Assembly: GCF_000718255.1 (NCBI RefSeq) | Contig: NZ_JOFJ01000020.1 | Coordinates: 30,698 to 94,697 of the forward strand | Length of the DNA stretch: 64,000 nt | Source: Spirillospora albida | Lineage (GTDB): Bacteria > Actinomycetota > Actinomycetes > Streptosporangiales > Streptosporangiaceae | Reading direction: 5' to 3' | Shown here: in pieces, positions 8,543 to 15,565 of the stretch | Numbering within the stretch: the stretch's first letter is position 1 | Layout: every line of letters begins with the position of its first letter | Translations under genes and position numbers: made by a program | Notes under the pieces: model-generated | The model's database searches: none | What the model was told of the DNA's origin: nothing | Seen by the model: only the letters and a program-made list of their open reading frames with translations

Positions 8543-8593
8543 CGTCGGTCTCCTGTCCGAGGGGGAACAGGAGAGACGCTAGCAGATAGTTTT

Positions 8594-8621
8594 GTTAGAG
8601 ACGATCTCTCACGGGCCTAAC
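8594..8621. promoter_or_regulatory. Dyad between MarR and MFS genes
   Basis: AGAGA-CGA-TCTCT (8597-8609) is nested in a looser GTTAG...CTAAC pair (8594-8598 and 8617-8621). It lies about 55 bp upstream of the MFS start and touches the MarR stop codon. It could be an operator for the MFS gene; with 5-bp arms the evidence is modest. Confidence 0.4.
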
Positions 8622-9105
8622 TTTGGCGCTCGCGCGGCCGGCGCACCGGGCGCGGGCTCTCCGCCGGGACCGACAGGTGGCCGCCGACCAGGCGGCTCAG
8701 GGCGCGGAGCAGGATTTCCCTCTCGTCCGCGGGGAGCGCGTCGAGCGCCGCGCGGTGCACGGCGTCCACGATCTCCTGGCTGCGGTGCGCGACCTTCGCG
8801 CCCTTCTCGGTGACCGCGATGATCCGCGCCCGCCGGTCCGTCGCGGAAGGGCGGCGCTCCGCGAGGCCGGCCGTCTCGAGCGCGTCCACGGTCACGACCA
8901 TCGTCGTCTTGTCCATGTCGCCGATCTCGGCGAGCTGGATCTGGGTGCGCTCCTCCTCCATCGCGTGGACGAGGACGCAGTGCATGCGCGGTGTCAGGCC
9001 GATCTCCGCGAGCGCCGCCGTCATCTGCGAGCGCAGCACGAGCCCGGTGTGGTCGAGGAGGAACGACAGGTCGGGCGCGTTGCGCGAGGGGGCCATGGCG
9101 GTCAT
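8617..9105 (-). CDS. MarR family transcriptional regulator
   Basis: A 162-aa winged-helix regulator. LAEIGDMDKTTMVVTVDALETAGL is the recognition-helix region (about residues 60-85), followed by the wing with ERRPSATDRRARIIAV, characteristic of MarR. The open frame extends upstream to 9234, but the extension is low-complexity and overlaps the trpS leader promoter; ATG 9105 preceded by GGACGGC is the likely start. It lies upstream of an MFS efflux gene on the same strand and probably represses that gene and itself in response to a small phenolic or drug-like ligand. Confidence 0.85.
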   Translation of the reverse strand: MTAMAPSRNAPDLSFLLDHTGLVLRSQMTAALAEIGLTPRMHCVLVHAMEEERTQIQLAEIGDMDKTTMVVTVDALETAGLAERRPSATDRRARIIAVTEKGAKVAHRSQEIVDAVHRAALDALPADEREILLRALSRLVGGHLSVPAESPRPVRRPRERQS

Positions 9106-9145
9106 GCCGTCCACGCTACCAACCGATCCCGTGACGGATAATCCG

Positions 9146-9174
9146 CCGACAGCCGATCGTCGCGGGGGTAGTCT
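9146..9174 (+). promoter_or_regulatory. Promoter of the trpS leader transcript
   Basis: CCGACA (9146-9151) and TAGTCT (9169-9174) are separated by 17 bp. The ATG of the leader peptide follows 6 nt after the -10, so transcription probably starts at or near that A and the leader is read without a ribosome-binding site. Confidence 0.6.
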
Positions 9175-9180
9175 GGCGCC

Positions 9181-9216
9181 ATGCAGACCGTATGCCGCAG
9201 CTGGCGGCCGTCCTAG
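9181..9216 (+). CDS. Leader peptide with a Trp codon (trpS attenuator)
   Basis: ATG 9181 to TAG 9214-9216 encodes the 11-residue MQTVCRSWRPS. The single Trp codon (9202-9204) lies one base before the first arm of the attenuator stem, so a ribosome stalled for lack of charged tRNA-Trp would cover that arm. It follows a -10 element by 6 nt, so translation is probably leaderless. The peptide itself has no other expected function. Confidence 0.75.
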   Translation: MQTVCRSWRPS

Positions 9217-9286
9217 GACGGCCGACCCCGACATGCCCCGGGCCGTCCACTGGACGGCCCTCTCCTCTTCCCCGTGGAGGCCGTCC
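9206..9286 (+). promoter_or_regulatory. Ribosome-mediated transcription attenuator upstream of trpS
   Basis: Five complementary arms alternate: GGCCGTCC (9206-9213), GGACGGCC (9216-9223), GGGCCGTCC (9240-9248), GGACGGCCC (9252-9260) and GGCCGTCC (9279-9286). Arms 1:2 form the perfect palindrome GGCCGTCCTAGGACGGCC. Arms 3:4 form a 9-bp terminator stem with a 3-nt loop followed by the pyrimidine tract TCTCCTCTTCC. Arms 2:3 form the alternative antiterminator. The Trp codon position fits control by charged tRNA-Trp. Attenuation of an auxiliary tryptophanyl-tRNA synthetase is known in Streptomyces. Confidence 0.8.
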
Positions 9287-9314
9287 GCAGGCCCCCGACC
9301 AGGAAGAGAGAACC

Positions 9315-10325
9315 GTGGAGACCCTCGAAGACCGCGTGCTGGCCGACCCGTCCGCGTTCCGGATCATGACCGGCGACCGGCCCACCGGCCCCCTCCATCT
9401 CGGCCACTACTTCGGCACCCTCGCCAACCGCGTCCGGCTCCAGGACGCGGGCGTCGAGCTGTTCGTCCTGATCGCCGACTACCAGGTCCTCACCGACCGG
9501 GACGTGGCCGACCACCTCGGCGAGCACGTCGAGAACCTCGTGGCCGACCACCTCGCCGCCGGCGTGGACCCGTCGCGGGCCACGATCTACCGGCACAGCG
9601 CCGTCCCGGCCCTGAACCAGCTGATGCTGCCGTTCCTGTCGCTGGTCTCCGTGGCCGAGCTCCAGCGCAACCCCACGGTGAAGGAGGAGATCGCCGCGTC
9701 CGGCCGCGCCACCGTGAGCGGGCTGATGTTCACCTATCCCGTGCACCAGGCCGCCGACATCCTGTTCTGCAAGGCGAACCTCGTCCCGGTCGGCAGGGAC
9801 CAGCTCCCGCACCAGGAGATCGCCCGGCTGGTCGCGCGGCGCTTCAACGAGCGGTACGGGCCGCTGTTCCCCGTCCCGGACGCCCTGCTCTCGTCCGCGC
9901 CGCTGCTGCTCGGCACCGACGGGCGCAAGATGAGCAAGAGCCGCGGCAACGCGATCGCCCTGTCCGGGACGCCGGACGAGACCGCCCGTCTGATCAGGCG
10001 GGCGGTCACGGACTCCGACCGGCACATCGCCTACGACCCCGACGGCCGCCCCGAGGTCTCCAACCTCGTGCTCCTGGCCGCCCTCTGCCAGGGGCGCGAC
10101 CCGCACGAGGTCGCCGCGGAGATCGGCGACGGCGGCTCCGCCGCGCTGAAGCGCGTCGTCACGGAGTCGGTGAACGAGTTCCTGCGTCCGATCCGGGCGC
10201 GCCGGGCGGAGCTGATCGACGACCGCGCCCATCTCCGCCGAGTCCTGGAGGAGGGGAACGCGCGCGCGAACGCGATCGCGGATGAGACCCTGGACGAGGT
10301 GCGCGCCGCGATGGGAGCCCTGTAG
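9315..10325 (+). CDS. trpS: Tryptophanyl-tRNA synthetase
   Basis: A 336-aa class Ic aminoacyl-tRNA synthetase that charges tRNA-Trp. The HIGH signature appears as HLGH (residues 28-31, in TGPLHLGHYFG) and the KMSKS loop as GRKMSKSRGN (about 203-212). A Rossmann fold with FVLIADYQVLTDRD lies between. The start GTG 9315 is preceded by GGAAGAGAG; a longer frame back to 9192 would run through the attenuator. Because expression is under a Trp-codon leader and terminator, this may be an auxiliary, stress- or antibiotic-tolerant enzyme rather than the only copy. Whether a second trpS exists cannot be seen here. Confidence 0.92.
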   Translation: METLEDRVLADPSAFRIMTGDRPTGPLHLGHYFGTLANRVRLQDAGVELFVLIADYQVLTDRDVADHLGEHVENLVADHLAAGVDPSRATIYRHSAVPALNQLMLPFLSLVSVAELQRNPTVKEEIAASGRATVSGLMFTYPVHQAADILFCKANLVPVGRDQLPHQEIARLVARRFNERYGPLFPVPDALLSSAPLLLGTDGRKMSKSRGNAIALSGTPDETARLIRRAVTDSDRHIAYDPDGRPEVSNLVLLAALCQGRDPHEVAAEIGDGGSAALKRVVTESVNEFLRPIRARRAELIDDRAHLRRVLEEGNARANAIADETLDEVRAAMGAL

Positions 10326-10327
10326 AA

Positions 10328-10351
10328 CGGAATTCTTCGTTCCGCTATGAT
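10328..10351 (+). promoter_or_regulatory. Promoter and operator of the second TetR gene
   Basis: TATGAT (10346-10351) is a near-consensus -10 lying 7 nt before ATG 10359. Just upstream CGGAA-N7-TTCCG (10328-10344) forms a dyad covering the space between -35 and -10, the expected place for an autoregulatory TetR operator. Confidence 0.65.
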
Positions 10352-10358
10352 GGTGTCC

Positions 10359-10994
10359 ATGGAGACGACGAGGGCGCCGATGAGCGGCCGGAAGGCGCAG
10401 GCGGCGCGCAACGACGAGCTGATCCGGGAGGCGGCGCGGGCCGTGTTCACCGCCGACCCGGGGGCGCCGATCTCCGCGGTCGCGGAGCACGCGGGCGTCG
10501 GGATCAGCGCCCTCTACCGCCGCTACAAGAGCAAGGAGGACCTCCTCCAGAAGCTCGCCGCGGACGGCATGGACCGCTACCTCGCCGAGGTGGAGGCCGC
10601 GCTCGCCGACGACGCGGCCCCGTGGGCGGCGTTCGCCGGGTTCATGCGCCGCTGCCTCGACATCGGCGCCGGGTCGCTGACCATGAGGCTCGCCGGGAGC
10701 TTCGAGGTCACCGAGGACATGAGCCGCAAGGGCCGCGAGATCCACGCAGCCACGCAGCGGCTCCTGGACCGGACCAAGGAGGCCGGCGCCCTCCGCCCGG
10801 AGATCGAGGTCGGGGACATCAGCGTCCTGCTGGAGCATCTGCACACGATCCGGATCGGCGACGACGAGCGCATGAACCGCTTGCAGCACCGCTACCTCGC
10901 CCTGATGCTGGACGCGCTCCACCTGACCGGTGCCGAGGAACTGCCCGGCCCTGCCCCCACCTGGCAGGAGCTGCGCGGCCGCTACGACGGCTGA
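10359..10994 (+). CDS. TetR/AcrR family transcriptional regulator
   Basis: A 211-aa regulator with helix-turn-helix ISAVAEHAGVGISALYRRYKSKEDLL (about residues 40-65, quoted in part as VGISALYRRYKSKEDLL) and a helical effector domain. An in-frame ATG at 10347 overlaps the -10 TATGAT, so the leaderless ATG 10359 (METTRAPMSG) is the better start. It probably autoregulates through the dyad at 10328-10344. The next gene starts 26 nt downstream and may be co-transcribed. The effector is unknown. Confidence 0.85.
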   Translation: METTRAPMSGRKAQAARNDELIREAARAVFTADPGAPISAVAEHAGVGISALYRRYKSKEDLLQKLAADGMDRYLAEVEAALADDAAPWAAFAGFMRRCLDIGAGSLTMRLAGSFEVTEDMSRKGREIHAATQRLLDRTKEAGALRPEIEVGDISVLLEHLHTIRIGDDERMNRLQHRYLALMLDALHLTGAEELPGPAPTWQELRGRYDG

Positions 10995-11020
10995 CCCGCC
11001 CCCCGAGAACTTGGAGGATC

Positions 11021-12115
11021 ATGACGGCCGACCGGCTGACCCTTCGCGAGCTGAACCGCGCCTACCTTGACCGGCAGCTCCTGCTGGAACGGCACGCGAT
11101 GCCCGCCCTGGACGCGATCGAGCATCTCGTCGGCATGCAGTCGCAGGCTCCCAACCCGCCGTACATCGGGCTGTGGAGCCGGCTGGCGGACTTCGCCTTC
11201 GACGAGGTCGCCGGGCTGATGCGCGAGCGGCGCGCGCTGCGGATCGTCCTGATGCGCGGCACGCTGCACCTGGTCAGCGCGCGGGACGCGCACGGCATCC
11301 GGCCGCTGACCCAGGTCATCCTCGACCGGTACCTGGAGAGCCCGCGCGGCCGGGCGCTGGACGGCGTCGACCTCCCGGCCGTCGCCGCCCACGCCCGCGC
11401 CCACCTGGAGGAGGCGCCGCGTTCCGACAAGGAGCTGCGGGAGATCCTCGCCGAGCGGTGGCCCGGCACGGACGCCGCCGAGCTCAACTGGGGGGTGCGG
11501 TGCATGCTGCCCCTCGTGCAGGTGCCCCCGCGCGGCATCTGGGGCGCGTCGGGAACGGCCCGCCACACGACGCTGGAGGCGTGGCTCGGCACCGGTCCGG
11601 GCTTCACCGTGGACGAGCTCGTCCTGCGCTACCTCGCGGCGTTCGGCCCGGCCTCCGTGCGGGACGCGCAGCACTGGTCGGGCCTCACCCGGCTCGGCGA
11701 GGTCGTCGAGCGGCTCGCCCCGCGGCTCCGCGCCTTCCGGGACGAGAACGGGCGCACCCTCTACGACCTGCCCGATGCCCCGCGTCCCGGCGCCGCCGCG
11801 CCCGCGCCCGTCCGGTTCGTCCCGGACTTCGACAACCTCCTGCTGTCGCACGCCGACCGGGCCCGGATCATCACCGAGGAGCACCGCAAGCGGGTCTTCA
11901 CCGTGAACGGGATCATCCGCGCGACGTTCCTCGTGGACGGGTTCGTCCACGGCATGTGGAAGATCGAGAAGAGGCGCGGCGAGGCCGTCCTGCGGCTCGA
12001 CCCGTTCGCGCCCCTTCCGCCCGGGGCGCGCGACGACCTGGAGGCGGAGGGCCTGCGCCTGCTCGCCGCCGCGCACCCGGAGGCGAAGACGCACGCGGTC
12101 ACCTTCGCCGACTAG
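11021..12115 (+). CDS. Winged-helix HTH_42 (AlkZ/YcaQ-like) protein
   Basis: A 364-aa member of the HTH_42 family that includes the DNA glycosylases AlkZ and YcaQ. LVGMQSQAPNPPYIGLWSR near residues 36-54 carries the Q-x-Q motif (Gln40, Gln42) at the place of the catalytic QPhiQ motif of AlkZ, but the middle residue is Ser rather than hydrophobic. VLMRGTLHLVSARD, HWSGLTRLGEVV and FVPDFDNLLLSHADR are family blocks. ATG 11021 has GGAGG 3-7 nt upstream. It may repair alkylated or cross-linked DNA, perhaps giving self-resistance; the TetR gene just upstream may control it. Confidence 0.75.
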   Translation: MTADRLTLRELNRAYLDRQLLLERHAMPALDAIEHLVGMQSQAPNPPYIGLWSRLADFAFDEVAGLMRERRALRIVLMRGTLHLVSARDAHGIRPLTQVILDRYLESPRGRALDGVDLPAVAAHARAHLEEAPRSDKELREILAERWPGTDAAELNWGVRCMLPLVQVPPRGIWGASGTARHTTLEAWLGTGPGFTVDELVLRYLAAFGPASVRDAQHWSGLTRLGEVVERLAPRLRAFRDENGRTLYDLPDAPRPGAAAPAPVRFVPDFDNLLLSHADRARIITEEHRKRVFTVNGIIRATFLVDGFVHGMWKIEKRRGEAVLRLDPFAPLPPGARDDLEAEGLRLLAAAHPEAKTHAVTFAD

Positions 12116-12125
12116 CGCTCCCCGG

Positions 12126-12194
12126 GGTGCTCATCCCTCGCCGGGGGCGGTGCTCATCCCTCGCCGGGGGCGGTGCTCATCCCTCGCCGGGGGC
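12126..12194. repeat. Three tandem 23-bp repeats at the end of a MarR gene
   Basis: GGTGCTCATCCCTCGCCGGGGGC is repeated three times without variation (12126-12148, 12149-12171, 12172-12194). The last copy contains the stop codon and final codons of the MarR gene (minus strand, ...PGEG-stop). The other two copies lie beyond the stop, toward the HTH_42 gene. The unit is not a multiple of three, so in-frame expansion would alter the C terminus. Confidence 0.9.
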
Positions 12195-12665
12195 GCAGGG
12201 CGCCCGGCGGTCGGGGTCGAGCGATTCCAGCAGGGAGTGGAGCGTGTCGCGGAAGGCGAGCATCCGCTCCCGGTCGATCGGGTCGAACAGGTGGCGCCTG
12301 ACCTCGGCGACGTGGCCGGGCGCCGCCTCCGCCAGGGCGGCGTACCCGGCGTCGGTCAGCTCGGCGATCGTCGTGCGGCGGTCGGTCTCGTGCCTGGCGC
12401 GGCGGACCCAGCCGGCCTCCTCCAGCCGGTTGACGGCGTGCGACAGCCGGCTCGGGGACGAGTGGACGATCGCGGCGAGCTCGGTCATCGTGAGCCGGCG
12501 GTCCGGCGCCTCCGACAGCATCGCCAGGATCATGTAGTAGGCGTGCGGCATCCCGGAGTCGCGCTGGAGCTGCCGGTCCAGGGCCTCGCCGAGCAGGCGC
12601 GACGTCCACAGGAAGGCGCGCCAGGTCTCCTGCTCGTCGTCGTCCAGCCAGCGGGTCTCGGTCAT
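12177..12665 (-). CDS. MarR family transcriptional regulator
   Basis: A 162-aa winged-helix protein: MTELAAIVHSSPSRLSHAVN is the helix-turn-helix (about residues 60-80), then RRARHETDRRTTIAELTD is the wing. It is divergent from a LigB-type dioxygenase, with three TTGA-N4-TCAA dyads in the 98-bp gap, so it most likely represses that enzyme and itself. The start ATG 12665 is the only good one. The C terminus (...DPDRRAPCAPGEG) and stop lie in the last copy of a 23-bp tandem repeat. Confidence 0.88.
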   Translation of the reverse strand: MTETRWLDDDEQETWRAFLWTSRLLGEALDRQLQRDSGMPHAYYMILAMLSEAPDRRLTMTELAAIVHSSPSRLSHAVNRLEEAGWVRRARHETDRRTTIAELTDAGYAALAEAAPGHVAEVRRHLFDPIDRERMLAFRDTLHSLLESLDPDRRAPCAPGEG

Positions 12666-12686
12666 GCTTCCAGCCTACCTGGTCAT

Positions 12687-12741
12687 TTGAACGCTCAAGT
12701 CTTGAAAGTTCAAGTTTGAACGGTTATTCTTGAACTCTCAA
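12687..12741. promoter_or_regulatory. Three TTGA-N4-TCAA operator sites
   Basis: TTGAACGCTCAA (12687-12698), CTTGAAAGTTCAAG (12701-12714, 6-bp arms) and TTGAACTCTCAA (12730-12741) share the form TTGA-N4-TCAA. They fill the gap between the divergent MarR gene and the dioxygenase, and the last one abuts a -10-like CTATTA. Binding by the adjacent MarR protein is inferred. Confidence 0.75.
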
Positions 12742-12763
12742 CTATTAGGGACAGGAGCCCGCC

Positions 12764-13522
12764 ATGACCAGCCCGATGCCCGTTCTGTACCTCAGCCACG
12801 GCGCCCCGCCGCTCGCCGACGACACCACCTGGACCGCCGAACTGGCCCGCTGGTCCGCCGGGCTGCCCAGGCCCGAGGCCGTCCTCATGGTGTCGGCGCA
12901 CTGGGAGGCGGCGCCGCTCAGCATCGGCGCGACCCGGCGGGTTCCGCTCGTCTACGACTTCTGGGGCTTCCCCGAGCGCTACTACCAGGTGACCTATGAC
13001 GCGCCCGGCGCGCCCGACCTGGCGGCGGACGTCCGGAAGCTGATCCCCGACGTGCGGGAGGACGAGACCCGCGGCCTCGACCACGGCGCCTACGTTCCGC
13101 TCAAGGAGATGTACCCCGACGCGGACGTGCCCGTCCTGCAGATGTCGATGCCGACCCTGGAACCGGAGAAGCTGTTCGACCTCGGGCGGCGCCTGGCCCC
13201 GCTGCGCGACCGGGGCGTGCTGATCATCGGGAGCGGGTTCACCACCCACAACCTGCGGGAGATGCGGCCCGGCGCGGACGCCGACCCGCCCGCCTGGTCG
13301 GTCGAGTTCGACGCGTGGGCCGACCGCGCCGTCCGGACCGGCGACATCGACGGGCTCCTCGACTTCCGCGCCAAGGCCCCCGCCGCCCGCATCGCGCACC
13401 CGCGCACCGAGCACTTCGCGCCGCTGTTCATGGCGCTCGGCGCCGCCGCCGAGACGACCCGCCGCTCGGTGATCGACGGGTTCTGGTTCGGGCTGGCGAA
13501 GCGCTCGTTCCAGTTCGGCTGA
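12764..13522 (+). CDS. LigB-type extradiol ring-cleavage dioxygenase (4,5-DOPA dioxygenase family)
   Basis: A 252-aa class III extradiol dioxygenase. Likely metal and catalytic histidines are His12 (YLSHGAPP), His46 (SAHWE), His107 (GLDHGAYVPL) and His162 (GFTTHNL). The DODA subfamily cleaves catechols such as DOPA; bacterial members (YgiD-like) often act on catecholic or quinone-forming compounds. It has AGGAG 6 nt before ATG 12764. The divergent MarR gene and operator cluster suggest induction by a phenolic ligand. No ring-cleavage pathway genes are alongside, so the physiological substrate is open. Confidence 0.88.
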   Translation: MTSPMPVLYLSHGAPPLADDTTWTAELARWSAGLPRPEAVLMVSAHWEAAPLSIGATRRVPLVYDFWGFPERYYQVTYDAPGAPDLAADVRKLIPDVREDETRGLDHGAYVPLKEMYPDADVPVLQMSMPTLEPEKLFDLGRRLAPLRDRGVLIIGSGFTTHNLREMRPGADADPPAWSVEFDAWADRAVRTGDIDGLLDFRAKAPAARIAHPRTEHFAPLFMALGAAAETTRRSVIDGFWFGLAKRSFQFG

Positions 13523-13563
13523 GCCGGGCCGGAATTGTCACGTTCCCGGAGAGGTGCGGGCGA

Positions 13564-14397
13564 TCAGCCCATCTCGGCGAAGCCCGCCCGCCACGACGGC
13601 ACCTTCGGCTTCCAGCCCAGCCCGAGCGCCTTCGCGTTCGACACCGGACGTCCCGTCGCCGCAGCGTGCCGGGCCGTGCCGGGGCTCGGCGCGCCGAGCC
13701 CCGCGCTGAACACCGGCAGCCACTCCGCCGTCGTGGCGGGCTCGTCGTCCACGATGTTCACCGGGCCGGACGGCCAGTCGAGCGCCGCCAGCGCGGCCGC
13801 CGCCGCGTCGTCGACGTGCACGAACGACGTCCACGCCGGGGTGAGGCGCAGGCTGCCCGCCTTGGCCCGCAACGCGATCGCGCCGTCGGGGGCGTACCAC
13901 GTGTCCGGGCCGTACAGGGCGCCGTAGCGCAGCACCACCGCGTCCGGCAGTTCGGCGACGGCGCTCTCCAGCGCCGCGATCCCCTCGTAGGGGGGCAGGG
14001 ACGGGTCGAGGGCGTCGGTCTCGACCGCCGGGGAGTCGCCCGCCTCGTACAGCCACGCGATGCTCTGGGCGATCATTTTCTCGACGCCCGCGGCCTTGGC
14101 GGCGTCCACCAGGTTGCGGGTGCCCTCCACACGCAGCCGGGAGTTGGCGGCGAAGTCCTCATCGCTGAGGTCGGTCAGCTGGTGGATCACCGCGTCGGGC
14201 GCCGCCGCCTCGACCGCCGCGCGGACGGCGTCGGCGTCCAGGACGTCCAGGACCAGCGGTTCCCCGCCCAGGTCGGCGATCATCCGGGAGCGCTCCGTGC
14301 GGCGCGTCGTCCCGGTCACGTCATGGCCGGCCTGGACGAGCAGCGGGAGCAGCCGGCGCCCGACGACTCCGGTCGCACCGGCGAGCAGGATCTTCAA
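13564..14397 (-). CDS. NAD(P)-dependent epimerase/dehydratase family protein
   Basis: A 277-aa extended-SDR protein. The nucleotide-binding GATGVVGRRLLPLL is at the very N terminus (about residues 7-20), followed by the second strand loop TTRRTERS and a central AQSIAWLYEAG region where the usual Tyr-x3-Lys is not obvious. I start at TTG 14397 because GGAGG lies 8 nt upstream and MKILLAGATG is the normal family start; the open frame continues to 14556 without homology. The substrate is probably a nucleotide sugar or ketone; nothing nearby decides. Confidence 0.8.
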   Translation of the reverse strand: MKILLAGATGVVGRRLLPLLVQAGHDVTGTTRRTERSRMIADLGGEPLVLDVLDADAVRAAVEAAAPDAVIHQLTDLSDEDFAANSRLRVEGTRNLVDAAKAAGVEKMIAQSIAWLYEAGDSPAVETDALDPSLPPYEGIAALESAVAELPDAVVLRYGALYGPDTWYAPDGAIALRAKAGSLRLTPAWTSFVHVDDAAAAALAALDWPSGPVNIVDDEPATTAEWLPVFSAGLGAPSPGTARHAAATGRPVSNAKALGLGWKPKVPSWRAGFAEMG

Positions 14398-14535
14398 GGG
14401 GGTTACCTCCGCGACTTCACGCCGTTGTGGTCGTCTCGCCTCCGTCCGCCACGAGGGTACCGCCGACGGGCGACCGGGTGCGTTTCGCCTGGCCCGAGTG
14501 GGATAATTCTGCCGCAAACCGGACGCGGAGGGCGC

Positions 14536-15042
14536 ATGGACATCACCCTGGTGCACGGTGACATCACCCAGCAGAAGACCGACGCCGTGGTGAACGCGGC
14601 CAACTCATCCCTCCTGGGCGGCGGCGGGGTCGACGGCGCCATCCACCGCAGGGGCGGCCCGGAGATCCTCGCCGAATGCCGGAGGCTGCGCGCGTCCCAC
14701 TACGGCGGGGGGCTCCCCGCGGGCCAGGCGGTCGCCACCACGGCGGGCCTGCTGCCCGCCCGCTGGGTGATCCACACCGTCGGCCCCGTCTACTCGGCGA
14801 CCGAGGACCGCTCCGCCGTGCTGGCGTCCTGCTACCGCGAGTGCCTCCGCGTCGCCGACGACCTGGGCGCCGCGTCCGTCGCGTTCCCCGCCGTCTCGAC
14901 CGGCGTCTACGGCTGGCCCATGGACGACGCGGCCCGCATCGCGCTCGCGGCCGTCCGGTCGGCGTCCACCCGCGTGAGCGAGGCCCGCTTCGTCCTGTTC
15001 GCGCGGGACGCCTACGACGTCTTCGCGAGCGCTCTCCGCTAG
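14536..15042 (+). CDS. Macrodomain protein, O-acetyl-ADP-ribose deacetylase family
   Basis: A 168-aa single macrodomain: ITLVHGDITQQKTDAVVNAAN, then SSLLGGGGVDGAIHRRGG, then FPAVSTGVYGWP, the ADP-ribose-binding loops of the MacroD/YmdB type. These enzymes remove ADP-ribose from acidic residues or deacetylate O-acetyl-ADP-ribose made by sirtuins. A -10 GATAAT (14502-14507) and GGAGGG 4-9 nt before ATG 14536 support the start. The gene ends in a CTAG shared with the converging universal stress gene. It could reverse protein or antibiotic ADP-ribosylation; no ADP-ribosyltransferase is adjacent. Confidence 0.9.
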   Translation: MDITLVHGDITQQKTDAVVNAANSSLLGGGGVDGAIHRRGGPEILAECRRLRASHYGGGLPAGQAVATTAGLLPARWVIHTVGPVYSATEDRSAVLASCYRECLRVADDLGAASVAFPAVSTGVYGWPMDDAARIALAAVRSASTRVSEARFVLFARDAYDVFASALR

Positions 15043-15512
15043 TCCTTCGGCTTGCCCGCCGGCGGGACGATGAGCGTGGGCCGGTGGACGTGGTGCAGGA
15101 CGCGCGTGGAGACGCTGCCCAGCAGCACCGAGCGGGCGCCGCCGAGGCCCCGCGAGCCGGTGACGACGATCGACGCGTCCAGCTGCTCCACGGCGTCCGT
15201 GATCGTGGCCCAGACCGGGCCGTCGCCGCGCGCGGCCACCGCCCGGACGTCCGCCAGGCCGGCCGCGCGGGCGAGGTCCGCGCCCTGCTCGGCGAGCCGC
15301 TTCGCGTGCAGCTCCTCGGGGAGGGTGTCGCCCGTCTCGGGGATGCCGACCATCGGCGCGGTCGCCGCCAGCGGCGACGCCCACGTGATCCGCGACAGCA
15401 GCGGCTCCCACACCGTGAGGATCACGGCCGGTTCCGGCCGCAGGTGCCGCGCCGCGAACTCGATGGCGGCCTGCGCGTCGTCGGAACCATCGAACGCGAT
15501 GAGAATCGTCAT
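15039..15512 (-). CDS. Universal stress protein (UspA family)
   Basis: A 157-aa single Usp domain: ILIAFDGSDDAQAAIEFA at the start, and the ATP-binding signature G-x2-G-x9-G-S in SRGLGGARSVLLGSVSTRV near residues 123-141, so this is an ATP-binding type. It ends in IVPP, typical for the family. ATG 15512 follows a small dyad GGAGA-CT-TCTCC (15517-15528). Such proteins rise in stationary phase, hypoxia or dormancy in actinobacteria. The stop overlaps the macrodomain stop by 3-4 nt. Confidence 0.9.
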   Translation of the reverse strand: MTILIAFDGSDDAQAAIEFAARHLRPEPAVILTVWEPLLSRITWASPLAATAPMVGIPETGDTLPEELHAKRLAEQGADLARAAGLADVRAVAARGDGPVWATITDAVEQLDASIVVTGSRGLGGARSVLLGSVSTRVLHHVHRPTLIVPPAGKPKD

Positions 15513-15565
15513 ACCCGGAGACTTCTCCACCCTCGGTCGGTGTGAACGCCAAGGTGGTGAACGTC

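Noticed and set aside
9206..9286. T-box riboswitch upstream of trpS
   Set aside because: No T-box core or tRNA-binding specifier loop is visible; alternating arms and a Trp leader peptide explain the region.
9192..9314. Longer TrpRS start inside the leader
   Set aside because: It would translate the attenuator stems; GTG 9315 has a good ribosome-binding site and gives the normal N terminus.
12126..12194. CRISPR-like repeats
   Set aside because: The units are directly adjacent with no spacers, only three copies, and lie at a gene end.
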